Assembly (NCBI RefSeq): GCF_019704315.1
Contig: NZ_AP024597.1
Span: 1,364,001 to 1,428,000, forward strand
DNA: 64,000 bases
Direction of reading: 5' to 3'
DNA from: Stygiolobus caldivivus
GTDB taxonomy: Archaea > Thermoproteota > Thermoprotei_A > Sulfolobales > Sulfolobaceae
The position numbers and the translations under genes were made by a program. Positions 8,749 to 17,386 of the stretch are shown piece after piece (positions within the stretch are counted from its first letter, which is position 1; each line of letters begins with the position of its first letter). The notes beneath the pieces were generated by a model that searched no databases, was not told the origin of the DNA, and saw only the letters and a list, made by a program, of their open reading frames with translations.

Positions 8749-11511
8749 TCACACCCCCAAGTGGTCGTATGCCTTTATCAGTTCGGTCCTCTCGTCCCTT
8801 AGGTCTCCCTCTTCAGCCCCTTCATCACTTTGCTCGTCGTGTACTCCACCCTCCACCTTAATGACGACGTCAAGCCCCACCAGTTTGCGGTAGAGGTCTT
8901 CGAGCTTGGTGCCCTTCCACTTCTGTGAGTTCCTGCTGAAAAGGTAGGCTATAGCTTCCCTTGGGAACTCCCTCAATACCTCCCTGTCCGTCCCCAACCA
9001 GTCCTTAATGAACCCGGAAGACAGCCCGCCTTTTACCCCTACGTTGGCCTTTAACGCCTCGTACACCTCAAACGTCTCCAAAGTTAGCGTGTAGCCGTCT
9101 ATACGGGGCTTGTTGTATAGGACAGCGACGTCTTTCACACCGTATTGTCCCCTAGTCTTGAGTACGGACGTCACGTCCTTTACCTTCTCCCCCTCTAGGG
9201 CTACGCGGTCTTTGAGCTCCTCCAGCTCCCTCGCTATCTCCCACAGGTTGAACACCGCGTCCCTGTAATGGGCGACCAGTACCCCGTAGCTCCTCCCGTA
9301 AAGGGCGAGCGAGTCGAACACGGCACCGTTTATGACGTGGAACCCCACCGGGAACCCCCAGTAATTAGACCTCGTCTCCTTCACCAGCTCCATAGCCTTT
9401 TCCACAGACGTCAGGAACATCACGTCGTCCCCTCCGGCGAAGACTAACACGCCCTTGTCCCTGACCGACTCAGCGTCCTTTATCGCGGTCACGGCTAAAG
9501 CCCTTGATACCGCGATCAGGTAGACCGGGGTGACCGGGACTACGTTCTCGTCCCCGTCGGAAAGGCCTAGTTCCTTTAAGAGGTCTAGCATTTTGCTTAC
9601 TCTGTCTCCGTTTTTCGCTCTGTCTTCATTTTTCGCGGGCCCCTCTTCCGCGGCTGCGTTCCTCGCCCTGCTCAAGTACTCCTTCAAGTCCACTTTTATT
9701 TTACCCTTCAACACCTTACTCCCTACCATGTCACCGTCCCCCCTCACTATCGCGTAATACGTCTTTACCTTTTTGTGCAGGTTTGACAGGAAGCGTTCGT
9801 CCTTTATGTACTCTTTCAGCTTGTCTACCACTTCCTCACGTTTTTCAGGGTCTAACAGCTTCATCAGGGGCCTCTCGTCCCGCGTTATGTTAAATAAGCC
9901 CCCTACGTCCTCGTGGCCCTTCAGCGGTGCGGGTAATACCCCCTTCTTCTCCGCCCCGTACTGTTTGGCCTTATCCAATACCTCCTTCCACAGCTCCATG
10001 TTGGCTATGTCGATAGTAGAGGGGAGGAGTTCGAAGTCCTTTTCGGTATAGAAGCCTAAAGCCTCTAACAGTTCCCTCACGCTACCCCTATCCCCTATGG
10101 CCCTCTTTGTGTAACAGTAACCGCATAAGTTTTCGCCCTCGTCTAACCCGGGGTACGTCGTGTCCCCCTCTCCTTTTTTACCGCCCGACACTACCGCGGG
10201 TAAGACCCCGCACATGGTGCACATGGAGTAACCCCTCTTTTCCCTGAACGTGCTCGTGGTGGAACTGTTCGCCTCGGCGTAATAGGTGACCCCGAAGAAC
10301 ACTTTCACCTTATCCGGCTCCCCCACCTTCCTGAACATATAGTCCAAGAACAGGGACTTTGCCACTTCAATTAGCTCCGGGTCACCGTGTCCCTTTATTT
10401 TACCCGTGAACTCCTTGTAGACTTCGTTGACGTCCAGTACCCTGACCCTCAGGGGCATTACCGGGTAGTCCCTTATGGCTTTTAGCTGGGGGGTGTCGAT
10501 GTTGTCTACCAGTTCGCCCCACGCCTCCAAGTAGTTCTTAGATATGAGTTGCTTCACGTCCCCTACCTTGTTGGGCAGGGCTAAGTATACCGTGGCGGGC
10601 ATCACGGGCTGGTAAGGGGTGAGCAGGTCTTCGGGGAACAGGGCCTTGTACTGCTCCACTACCTCTTTGTCCACCTTACCTTCCCTGACTCCTTCCTGCA
10701 GTCCCTTAATTAAGGAAGATATGAGGAACGGGTTGAGCCCCATAAAAGGTGATATGACCACGTCGGCACCGTATTCCCTGATCAGCGGTTCCGTCACCTT
10801 ATAAGCTAAAAAGGACACTACCCAGCTACCCGCCCACAAGTCTTTTGCCTTCCTCGCCTTGCTGATCACGCTCTGTATACCGGGTATGTCGACCTTGACG
10901 AACTTACCTGAAGGTCCCGTGCCGTCCAGGAACCAGTTGGAGAGCGAAGCCACAGCGTATAAGTGGTCGAAGACCGAGTGCGTGAGCACCCTGGTATCGG
11001 CTACGGGTAGGGACTTAGGGTTGTACTTATACCACATTAACTCCAGTGACGTGTACACCACGTTATACCTCAGCTTCTCGTCCTTGACCTTAGAGTAGAG
11101 GGAGATGGAGCCCCTCACGAACTCCTCCACGCCGCCTTTAGGAGGCTCCTTTATTTCGTAACAGAGGTAAGGGTTAAGTATGTTGACTTTATACCCCGGT
11201 ACCCCCACTACGTTTTTGGTCCTAGGTGTCAAAAACCTGTCCGCACTCGCCGCGAACACGTCCGCACTGTGGACGGCCCTCCTCACCCCCTCGGGGACCT
11301 CCCTCAGACCCATTATGGCTTTAGCCATAGACACGGACTCCCTCTCGTGGGCTTCCCCGGACTGTTCGTAATAGCCTCCCATACCTAGGGCCTCTAGTAC
11401 GCCCTTCACCACGGGGCCGACCTTATTCGTTATAGCCCACGGCTTCCACGCCGGGTCGTGGAACATTGAAAGGGTCTTAACTGTAGTTATGTCTTCCATA
11501 CCCGTCACCAC
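8749..11511 (-). CDS. cas10: Cas10 (Cmr2), type III-B signature subunit
   Basis: Large subunit of the Cmr complex. On target-RNA binding, Cas10 proteins make cyclic oligoadenylates with the Palm domain and may cut ssDNA with the HD domain. The 920-aa product has an N-terminal HD-type motif (FHDPAWKPW, H18-D19), the DTRVLTHSVFDHL segment near 172-184 typical of Cmr2, a zinc finger with CTMC (431-434) and CGYC (463-466), a Palm-like GDGD (591-594) and an intact GGDD (693-696). Synthase activity is therefore expected. The charged insert at about 622-640 (AEEGPAKNED repeats) looks like a linker. The gene overlaps cmr6 by 7 bp. No CARF effector gene that would sense the signal is visible in the window. 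Confidence 0.95.
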   Translation of the reverse strand: MVTGMEDITTVKTLSMFHDPAWKPWAITNKVGPVVKGVLEALGMGGYYEQSGEAHERESVSMAKAIMGLREVPEGVRRAVHSADVFAASADRFLTPRTKNVVGVPGYKVNILNPYLCYEIKEPPKGGVEEFVRGSISLYSKVKDEKLRYNVVYTSLELMWYKYNPKSLPVADTRVLTHSVFDHLYAVASLSNWFLDGTGPSGKFVKVDIPGIQSVISKARKAKDLWAGSWVVSFLAYKVTEPLIREYGADVVISPFMGLNPFLISSLIKGLQEGVREGKVDKEVVEQYKALFPEDLLTPYQPVMPATVYLALPNKVGDVKQLISKNYLEAWGELVDNIDTPQLKAIRDYPVMPLRVRVLDVNEVYKEFTGKIKGHGDPELIEVAKSLFLDYMFRKVGEPDKVKVFFGVTYYAEANSSTTSTFREKRGYSMCTMCGVLPAVVSGGKKGEGDTTYPGLDEGENLCGYCYTKRAIGDRGSVRELLEALGFYTEKDFELLPSTIDIANMELWKEVLDKAKQYGAEKKGVLPAPLKGHEDVGGLFNITRDERPLMKLLDPEKREEVVDKLKEYIKDERFLSNLHKKVKTYYAIVRGDGDMVGSKVLKGKIKVDLKEYLSRARNAAAEEGPAKNEDRAKNGDRVSKMLDLLKELGLSDGDENVVPVTPVYLIAVSRALAVTAIKDAESVRDKGVLVFAGGDDVMFLTSVEKAMELVKETRSNYWGFPVGFHVINGAVFDSLALYGRSYGVLVAHYRDAVFNLWEIARELEELKDRVALEGEKVKDVTSVLKTRGQYGVKDVAVLYNKPRIDGYTLTLETFEVYEALKANVGVKGGLSSGFIKDWLGTDREVLREFPREAIAYLFSRNSQKWKGTKLEDLYRKLVGLDVVIKVEGGVHDEQSDEGAEEGDLRDERTELIKAYDHLGV

Positions 11512-12458
11512 AAGTTTATACTACTTACAGGCACGTCCATGACACCGTAACCCCTACTTGTCCTAGCCCCCAACCCCATGGACAGCGAGTAAGTGAGCAA
11601 TAGGAAAATGAACTCCGAAGGTTTGTCCAATTCGTAACCGAATAGCGACTTAGCGACCTCTTTAAGCCCCTTCACCTCCTTCACCCCTATGACGAACCTG
11701 AACTTCACCCCCTTCCGTATTGCGAGGCTGCTTATAGGGACGGGCTCCACGTCGTACTCGTCCGTCACGGGCCTACCGTCCTTGAAGTAGTGCGGGTTGA
11801 CTATGTCCCCGGTAAATAGCATGTTGTCGCTGAGCTCGACCGGGTAAGCGTTAGTGACTATTACCTCACCGGCTTTAGCCTCCGTGTTGAGCCCGCCTAG
11901 ACCTTCCCCTGAGCCGAAGACGTCGAGCACTACCTTAATGCATTCCTCCACGCCTTGTCCCTTGCCCATACAGAGGTCCAACGCGTTGCTCCTCATCACG
12001 CCCTTAATCGAAGACCCCGGGATGAAGGGTAAGTCCATCACCGGGTCCCAGTGCATACCGACTTCGTAGATCAGTTTCAGGAACCCCGCGGCGGAACCTG
12101 AGAGTAACTTAGTAGAGACCTCGCCCCTGACGTCTACACCGCTGAGCCCCATAGACTTCAACGCGGTCACCACTTCGTCCATGTAAGCGTTAGCCAGTCT
12201 CACCTTACTTGTGAAATCGTATTCTAACGCGGTTTTCATTACCTCCTTCTTCACGGCCTCCGTGATGTCCTCATCGCGTTCAGCCTCGTGTTTTTCGTCT
12301 CTCTTTTTCGCCTTGTACTCTTCGTCTCTCTTTTTCATTACCGTCGACATGTACTCTTCCTTTACCTTTTTCATTACCGTTAACATAAAGTTCTTACCAT
12401 CTCCGGTGTTCTTACTTCCTACCATAATTACGTACACCCCCGACTTGGTTCTTGACAA
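11505..12458 (-). CDS. cmr6: Cmr6, type III-B CRISPR RAMP protein
   Basis: Cmr6 is a Cas7-like RAMP subunit at the head of the Cmr complex. Recognisable features are LKLIYEVGMHWDP, the FIPGSSIKGVMRS segment (RAMP strand-helix) and the glycine-rich loop GLGARTSRGYGVMDV near the C-terminus. The 317-residue frame has an N-terminal 80 residues rich in Lys, Asp and Glu that probably form a charged extension. The first possible start lies inside cmr1, overlapping it by 47 bp; the internal Met at residue 12 (position 12425) reduces the overlap to 14 bp and is at least as likely. It is co-transcribed with cmr1 and cas10. Confidence 0.92.
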   Translation of the reverse strand: MSRTKSGVYVIMVGSKNTGDGKNFMLTVMKKVKEEYMSTVMKKRDEEYKAKKRDEKHEAERDEDITEAVKKEVMKTALEYDFTSKVRLANAYMDEVVTALKSMGLSGVDVRGEVSTKLLSGSAAGFLKLIYEVGMHWDPVMDLPFIPGSSIKGVMRSNALDLCMGKGQGVEECIKVVLDVFGSGEGLGGLNTEAKAGEVIVTNAYPVELSDNMLFTGDIVNPHYFKDGRPVTDEYDVEPVPISSLAIRKGVKFRFVIGVKEVKGLKEVAKSLFGYELDKPSEFIFLLLTYSLSMGLGARTSRGYGVMDVPVSSINLW

Positions 12459-13920
12459 CTGCCCCCTGACATATATACTTGGACACGTTGTCCAGTGCAG
12501 TGTCGATCAGGGAGACCAGCTTATCTAAGGTCAGCCCGTCGGTGACCGTTACCATGTCTAGCTTTTTATTCCCTCCTCCCCCATGACTCTTTTCATATTG
12601 ACTGCCCCGTTTTTCGGTAGTTTGGCTCACGAGACAGCCCTTTACTCCCTCTAACTTATCTGGTATGAACTTTAGTGCGTAGAAGGTATACGTTTTGTCC
12701 TCCCCCACGTCTGCACCGAGCACTACATACGACTGCCTCCTGCTCACCTCCCTGACCTCAGGTATGTACTTTATGAAGTGGTAACCCGTGTCAGACACGG
12801 CCAAGCCGTTACAATTCACCTTGGGCTGTTCATCTGAGGCTTTTGACTTAACATCTGGCTTTTCAGACTGTTTATCAGAGCTTTTCGATTGTTCATCTGA
12901 GGCTTTTCTCGGTAACCCCAGCACCCACGTGTGTAAGTCCTTCCCTGGGCTCATCGGCTTCCTCCCGTTAACAATTTTCCAGCTGGCTTTCAGTGTGGAC
13001 TCCCCCAATAACCTGAGCGCCCCCTCGACGCTGAGGCCGCCCTTCTTACACAGTCCCTTAAACCCCTTATATGACGGGAAAGTGTCCCCCCTGCTATAGG
13101 TGGTAAACGGCTTTGCTAAGCTGACCTCACCTAAGTCTAGCCCCGTCTTATACCCCTTTAACTTAAACCTGCCGAACCCGCGGTTAGCCCCGCTACCTAT
13201 ACCGAGGTAACGCAGGGTGAAGACTAACGCCTGTACGAAGTCCTTCACCGTCCCGCCTTCATCCTTAGCCCTCACTTCTACCTCAAAGGACACGGAATTA
13301 GGTCTCACCGGTAAGAGCGATATCAGTTCTTTAAGCGGTTCATCCTTGCCCCCCTGAGCGGTGTTAGGCTCGCCTTTACCCCCACCTCCCAACACCAAGC
13401 GGTTCCACTTCTTCCTAACCCTCAACAGGACGCGCGGGGTACAAAGTATGTCGACTAACGGGTCGCCTTTCGCCCCCCTGCACAGTTGTGGGAGTTTCCC
13501 CAGCCTCTGGTTAAAGTTATCCATATAGAGGTAAAGCACTTGGTCGTTAGACCCTTCAGCCTTACCAGTCTTTAAGTCCACCTTTACTGTCCTCGCCTTT
13601 ACTACCACTTCTACCTTCGACTTCACCTTGTCTTCACTACCCGTTATACCGAAGTCGGCTAACACGCCGTCACCCCTCACAGTCCTTAAAAACCAGAGCG
13701 TCTTCCCCGTTATCCCCTTAGCGTCCGGTGCCGTCACGTACGCCTTGTCCCCGTGTATTACCTCCAGTGCTTTGCCCTCGTAGTTTCCTCCCCACCAAGG
13801 GGTAGAGTTTACGAACTCCCCCCTGAAGACTACGTATTTATCGGACAGCTCCTTTGCCTTTGACAAGAGCTCCTTGACACGCTCTTGGTTCAGTCCTCCA
13901 GCACTACTCATTGTTGTCAC
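12412..13920 (-). CDS. cmr1: Cmr1, type III-B CRISPR RAMP protein
   Basis: Cmr1 caps the Cmr complex near the 3' end of the crRNA. The N-terminal RGEFVNSTPWWGGNYEGKA matches the Cmr1 signature (TPxxGG), and GIGSGANRGFGRFKL is the glycine-rich RAMP loop. The product is 502 aa, within the range of two-RAMP Cmr1 proteins. Around residues 345-380 there is a low-complexity linker of repeated KASDEQ/KSSDKQ/KPDVKS units, probably a disordered hinge between RAMP domains or an expansion particular to this lineage. The start overlaps the end of cmr5 by 17 bp, consistent with translational coupling. Confidence 0.9.
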   Translation of the reverse strand: MTTMSSAGGLNQERVKELLSKAKELSDKYVVFRGEFVNSTPWWGGNYEGKALEVIHGDKAYVTAPDAKGITGKTLWFLRTVRGDGVLADFGITGSEDKVKSKVEVVVKARTVKVDLKTGKAEGSNDQVLYLYMDNFNQRLGKLPQLCRGAKGDPLVDILCTPRVLLRVRKKWNRLVLGGGGKGEPNTAQGGKDEPLKELISLLPVRPNSVSFEVEVRAKDEGGTVKDFVQALVFTLRYLGIGSGANRGFGRFKLKGYKTGLDLGEVSLAKPFTTYSRGDTFPSYKGFKGLCKKGGLSVEGALRLLGESTLKASWKIVNGRKPMSPGKDLHTWVLGLPRKASDEQSKSSDKQSEKPDVKSKASDEQPKVNCNGLAVSDTGYHFIKYIPEVREVSRRQSYVVLGADVGEDKTYTFYALKFIPDKLEGVKGCLVSQTTEKRGSQYEKSHGGGGNKKLDMVTVTDGLTLDKLVSLIDTALDNVSKYICQGAVVKNQVGGVRNYGRK

Positions 13921-14434
13921 CCGGTGCTATCATCTCGCTCAGCCCCTTTATCTTTACTAACGTAGGGGTGAGCCTCTTCTCTACCCTTATCTCGTCTTTA
14001 CTCACCTTGTCCAAACAAGACACGACCGCGTCCGTGACTTTACCCCTCTCTAGGTCGCACTCGGGTATGTCCTTAGAGAGTATGTAAAGTACCGTCGCGG
14101 TAAAAGACGAGTAACCGGACTTACTCCCTTTCCCCACTTCCCTGCACATGTCCTCTTTTCTCCCCGCTCCCCCCGTTTTCCAGTACTTGAAGAAGGTTAG
14201 TAAGTCGTCTTCATTACTCTTTGATAGGTAGAATATGAGAGCCATTTCCAGTCCCCCTTGGAGCATCAGGGAAGGGAAGTCCACTGCCCTCCTCTTATAG
14301 CCGTCTACGCCCCCGTCACACAACCCCTTTAGCTCGTTGAGCTTCCTTATGACCTCTATCTCCATATGACGCGCGTCCTGACCCGTTACTTGTCCCCCAC
14401 TTTGGTCAGTGACCTTTTTTTCCATGCAGTGCAC
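13904..14434 (-). CDS. cmr5: Cmr5, small subunit of the type III-B complex
   Basis: Cmr5 is the small helical subunit that forms the minor filament of the Cmr complex. The 176-aa protein is almost all helical and contains RRAVDFPSLMLQGGLEMALI, the family's conserved F-P-S-L-x-x-x-G-L pattern. It begins 5 bp after cmr4 and overlaps cmr1. The first 25 residues are polar and poorly conserved, so an internal start such as the Met at residue 24 (MEIEVIRKL) cannot be excluded. Confidence 0.9.
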   Translation of the reverse strand: MHCMEKKVTDQSGGQVTGQDARHMEIEVIRKLNELKGLCDGGVDGYKRRAVDFPSLMLQGGLEMALIFYLSKSNEDDLLTFFKYWKTGGAGRKEDMCREVGKGSKSGYSSFTATVLYILSKDIPECDLERGKVTDAVVSCLDKVSKDEIRVEKRLTPTLVKIKGLSEMIAPGDNNE

Positions 14435-14438
14435 CTCC

Positions 14439-15344
14439 CTAAAAGAACGCGACTTTTACGATACCCTTCCCTATGGTCTCCTTCCCGCCCAAGTTGATGT
14501 AAAACCAGTTATTGCCCTTCCCGACCTTCCCTCTATACTCCTTTAACTTCTCGTTAAAGCATCCTCCCTCGCAGGTCTTCTCGCCACAATACTTGTTCTC
14601 CTTAGGTACGGAGGGTATTATCATGGAGAACATCACCGTGCCCTGCGGGAGGTACTCCTCAGTCCACAGTGCCCGGTCCTCTACTACCTTCTTACTTATG
14701 TCGATCTTGTTCCTCGTTACCCTGATATACGAACGTTCTAACACCTCACTGCCCTCAGCGTCGTCAAGTATTACTATACCTTCGTTGAGCTTTTCCGTCA
14801 ACTTGCCCAACCCGGCCACTGCCCCCAAGGCTTTTTTCGCGGTGTCAGACTTCGGCCCCATTAACGGCTTTGTCATACCCGCCACGTCGACTTTCCCCCC
14901 TTCTACACCCGCCATACCAGTGAGCAGGGCAGTGAGGTCGTCTTTATCGCTCAGCCCCAACACGTCTAACGCCCTGTTAATCAGGTACTTGGACGTCACG
15001 TATATATACCCGTGGGTTATACTGGGGACGGGCACGAAAAGCGGTATTAGGTCGGTAACGGTGACCACGCCGCTCCCGGTGTCGTCCCCGCTCTCGGGGC
15101 CGAAAAGGCAGCAGCACAGGGGGGCTTTGTTACAGTTTATCCTCCCGTCATTTATAGCTTGGTCGTAGAGGGAACTGCAGTGGGACTTCAGCGCGCCTTT
15201 AAATGACGAAGAGTATACTATAGGGTAGTTGAAGGGGTCCCTTTGTATAGGCAAGTCTACAACACCGCTAGACCTCCCCGTTCCTACGTGTAAAGGAGAT
15301 ATTACATAGACCAGAAGAGGTATCGGCTTAATACCGTTTGACAT
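14439..15344 (-). CDS. cmr4: Cmr4, Cas7-type backbone RNase subunit of the type III-B complex
   Basis: Cmr4 forms the crRNA-binding backbone and cleaves target RNA every six nucleotides. The 301-aa protein has the family N-terminus SPLHVGTGRSSGVVDLPIQR; D30 corresponds to the catalytic Asp of characterised Cmr4 proteins. It is followed by PIVYSSSFKGALKSH and the CCLFGPESGDD segment. Everything needed for target RNA cleavage appears intact. It is the first gene of the operon; a TATA-like sequence lies 21-31 bp upstream, so the transcript is probably nearly leaderless. Confidence 0.94.
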   Translation of the reverse strand: MSNGIKPIPLLVYVISPLHVGTGRSSGVVDLPIQRDPFNYPIVYSSSFKGALKSHCSSLYDQAINDGRINCNKAPLCCCLFGPESGDDTGSGVVTVTDLIPLFVPVPSITHGYIYVTSKYLINRALDVLGLSDKDDLTALLTGMAGVEGGKVDVAGMTKPLMGPKSDTAKKALGAVAGLGKLTEKLNEGIVILDDAEGSEVLERSYIRVTRNKIDISKKVVEDRALWTEEYLPQGTVMFSMIIPSVPKENKYCGEKTCEGGCFNEKLKEYRGKVGKGNNWFYINLGGKETIGKGIVKVAFF

Positions 15345-15385
15345 AAAGGTATTTCACAGAACAACATTAATAAGTATTGTGGCGG
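15345..15385 (-). promoter_or_regulatory. Promoter of the cmr operon
   Basis: On the minus strand a TATA-like ACTTATTAATG (15365-15375) is 21-31 bp upstream of the cmr4 ATG, the right distance for a leaderless or near-leaderless archaeal transcript. No other TATA-like sequence is better placed. The six cmr genes overlap or are separated by no more than 5 bp, so this should be the only operon promoter. Confidence 0.6.
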
Positions 15386-15479
15386 TGGGGTAAGGTAGCT
15401 AAACTGTGTATACGCGACCTCGGCAGTGCCGGGTGTTTCTGTGAGGTAGGGTGGTCAAAGATGTGGTCTGGCGAAATTT

Positions 15480-15710
15480 GAGGGATTTTCACAGCCGTGT
15501 CAGCGAGGTAAGGTAACTGATGTCCCGTCGTGGGTTAAGACCCTAGAAAGGTACGCTGGTCATATCCCCCTTGAAATACGCTTTTTACAAGGTGTCACGG
15601 ACTGGTATCGGTCAGTCTATGTCTAAAATAATATTAGATGTTTAATGTGATAGCCTCATTCTATCCGGACAAATGTGGACGGTAAAGGGCCCGTTAAAAG
15701 CCCACAGTTT
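15480..15710. repeat. Imperfect non-coding repeat, copy 3
   Basis: This is a diverged relative of the 6.1- and 6.9-kb elements in the same orientation. Recognisable blocks are TTTTCACAGCCGTGT, AATATTAGATGTTTAATG, GATAGCCTCATTCTATC, GGACAAATG and AAGGGCCCGTTAAAAGCCC, which again has complementary GGGC/GCCC. It lies upstream of cmr4, so the cmr operon is bracketed by copies 2 and 3. Confidence 0.5.
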
Positions 15711-16100
15711 TACAGCCCGAAAGGGAGACTGCAGGGGACACCCATTGTGATAACAGGTGAGTTATAAGACAAATCGCTCTAAACTTTTAGGTAAGCAGTA
15801 CTTAAAGGCCCTCAACCGACCCGGTACGGTGCCTTGTCAAAATGACCTAATAGAGTTCCTTGATTGCCGACGGAATTATTTCACAACAGCTTTAGTCACT
15901 CGTCCTTACACATACCCTCGTCTGAACAACCGCCTTTATCTTTAAGTCGTATAACCCCACGGATATCCCCGCTTCATCACCAGACCCTATGTGCTTTAAT
16001 GCGTTACCGAGTTTATCGTCCCTTATAGGTATGTTTCAGCTTAACCGGGGCTTCTCCCACCGCTTCCCTCGTACTAAAGCCAAACCAATAGTTATTCTAC
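15711..16100. other. Intergenic DNA, no gene supported
   Basis: A 62-codon frame on the plus strand near 15757 has no protein-like features and no start signals. The DNA seems to be decayed sequence leading into the remnant at 16101. Confidence 0.4.
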
Positions 16101-16484
16101 TTTCCCTTGGTAACACCAAGCACCGGCAATACTGATAAAGTTTTTAACTTCACGCCCAATTTCTTGAAAAAATATGAAGCCGGAAAAGGGGTATGTACTG
16201 TTAAGGGCGATACATGACTCGTGGGGCTCGCCGACCTGACGGGCAAGGGGGAGGACTCCCCAGCTTTGCTGTAAATCGTTCAGGAGGTGCACAAGTTTTG
16301 TTGAAAACCTTTAAGGTGAGTCAAAGTAGAAGGACTGCTGGTTTAAGAAACTCGCCGAGCACCCTGACGTAAAAAAGGGTTTACCCCTCATACGGCTCGG
16401 GGGTCAGTAAGAGGTAATAGGCCTAAAAGACGTCTTATTTGTGGATGGGGACAAAAGGCTAAGGCATGTGGTACCGGTGGACTA
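16101..16484 (+). pseudogene. Decayed gene remnant, family shared with 19160 and 36489
   Basis: Reading TTTCCCTTGGTAACACC onward gives FPLVTPSTGNTDKVFNFTPN and then FLKKYEAGKG before stop codons. Further on, in another frame, come FKKLAEHPDVKKGLPLIRLG and, after a TAA, GLKDVLFVDGDKRLRHVVPV before the final stop. These pieces look like real protein, but the frame is broken by several stops and shifts. DNA and protein closely match the remnant at 36489-36750 (FPLVIRNSDNADKVLTVVPN) and the one at 19160. The parent may be a mobile-element gene, but the family is not recognised. Confidence 0.5.
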
Positions 16485-16562
16485 AATAGCAACACGGGGA
16501 ACAGCCAAGTCACGGCGAGTAAAGTTTTAAGACCCTGAGGAGAAAGTTATTCGGAGAGGCAA

Positions 16563-16832
16563 ATGATCTCGTACAATCAAGAATTTTACGATAACGGCTC
16601 GTTACCCCCTAACACTTCAATTAACACCCCGGTTCAGAGCTATTCAATCAATTCTAACTGTCCGAGAATTGAAGTCGAGGAGTTCGATGACGGCGTTTTT
16701 ATAAGGTTCGGCGGGGCCCCGCGTGACGTAGAAGACCACGACGCTACAGTTCAGGTCTGGAGGGACGAGAGAGGGAGGATAGTCGCCATAGACATAGTTT
16801 ACCTGGATGGCGGAGATGAGGCTCCTAAGTGA
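16563..16832 (+). CDS. DUF2283-like small protein
   Basis: The 89-aa protein has a C-terminal half with EVEEFDDGVFIRFG followed by VQVWRDERGRIVAIDIVYL. This is the pattern of DUF2283: an acidic strand ending in hydrophobic-R-F, then a strand with D-E-x-G-x-I-V-x-I-x-I. DUF2283 proteins in archaea and bacteria are frequently encoded next to DUF4258 proteins and are thought to be antitoxin-like. A DUF4258-like gene lies at 17213, supporting that idea. The N-terminal 35 residues are Asn/Pro-rich and may be unstructured. The overlapping downstream frame begins 26 bp before the stop. Confidence 0.6.
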   Translation: MISYNQEFYDNGSLPPNTSINTPVQSYSINSNCPRIEVEEFDDGVFIRFGGAPRDVEDHDATVQVWRDERGRIVAIDIVYLDGGDEAPK

Positions 16833-17216
16833 GTACGAGGTAGTATCGGTCTCTCCCGGTGTTATAAAGTCTAAAGTTAATGGAGAAAGCCTGAGTATAA
16901 GGGTATTCTTGGTCCCGTTGCACGTCTTTGAGAGTGACGGGAAGTTCAGCGTCCAAGTGACCGCGGTAACGGCAGTCGATACGGACAAGCCCAGGTTCGG
17001 GGAGGTCTGCTCCCCTCAAAAGACGACGGGCCATAACGGCGTCCCCCGGAGTCAGTCGAAGTCGTGAGGAAACCAAAGCTGGAAATCAGGGTGGGCGACA
17101 GAGTGATTGGGGCTACCTTGGAGGTGACTAACATAACCGTTTTTCCCGACTTGAGGGACCAAAGCGGTAGCCCGTGTGTGATAGCCTCTTGGGTAGTGTT
17201 CCAGACTGTGAGGTGA
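16807..17216 (+). pseudogene. Frameshifted small conserved-looking protein between DUF2283- and DUF4258-like genes
   Basis: The frame starts MAEMRLLSEYEVVSVSPGVI and remains protein-like through VSVQVTAV-type strands up to the run of five C at 17043-17047. If one C is added (or two removed), the sequence continues as GVPESVEVVRKPKLEIRVGD and RVIGATLEVTNITVFPDLRD to a TGA at 17214-17216, overlapping the start of the next gene. A single homopolymer indel therefore breaks a protein of about 135 aa. It is mostly beta-strand with no recognised domain. Either the gene is inactivated or the base call is wrong. Confidence 0.5.
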
Positions 17217-17386
17217 CTACTCACGCTTCAAGGAGGTTAGGGGAGCACGCTGAGGTCCTAGAGTCTAAGGGGTTAAGCCCACGAGCACTTTCAGACGCTA
17301 TAGAGAGAGTGAAGGCCCCGATAATTACGATAGAAGTGAAGGGGAGACAAGGTCTTCTTGTTTTTGTCCCGGTGAATTTTATATAG
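17213..17386 (+). CDS. DUF4258-like small protein (putative toxin-like partner)
   Basis: From the GTG at 17213 the frame encodes about 57 residues starting THASRRLGEHAEVLESKGLS, followed by DAIERVKAPIITIEVKGRQG and a hydrophobic strand LLVFVPVNFI. H-A-x-x-R-L followed by a G-(L/I)-S helix and two to three strands is the DUF4258 pattern, a small BECR/RelE-like family often paired with DUF2283. It could also be read from an upstream frame start, but the GTG overlapping the preceding TGA is more natural for an operon. Function is inferred only. Confidence 0.5.
   Translation: MTTHASRRLGEHAEVLESKGLSPRALSDAIERVKAPIITIEVKGRQGLLVFVPVNFI

Noticed and set aside
8066-15168. Plus-strand frames of 60-218 codons opposite the cmr genes
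   Set aside because: They are antisense shadows rich in Ser, Leu and Pro, lying entirely within strongly supported cmr genes.
15757-15945. A 62-codon plus-strand frame
   Set aside because: No ribosome-binding site, TATA element or recognisable structure; surrounded by decayed DNA.
16644-17224. Three minus-strand frames opposite the DUF2283 to DUF4258 genes
   Set aside because: Antisense to better supported small genes with recognisable family patterns.
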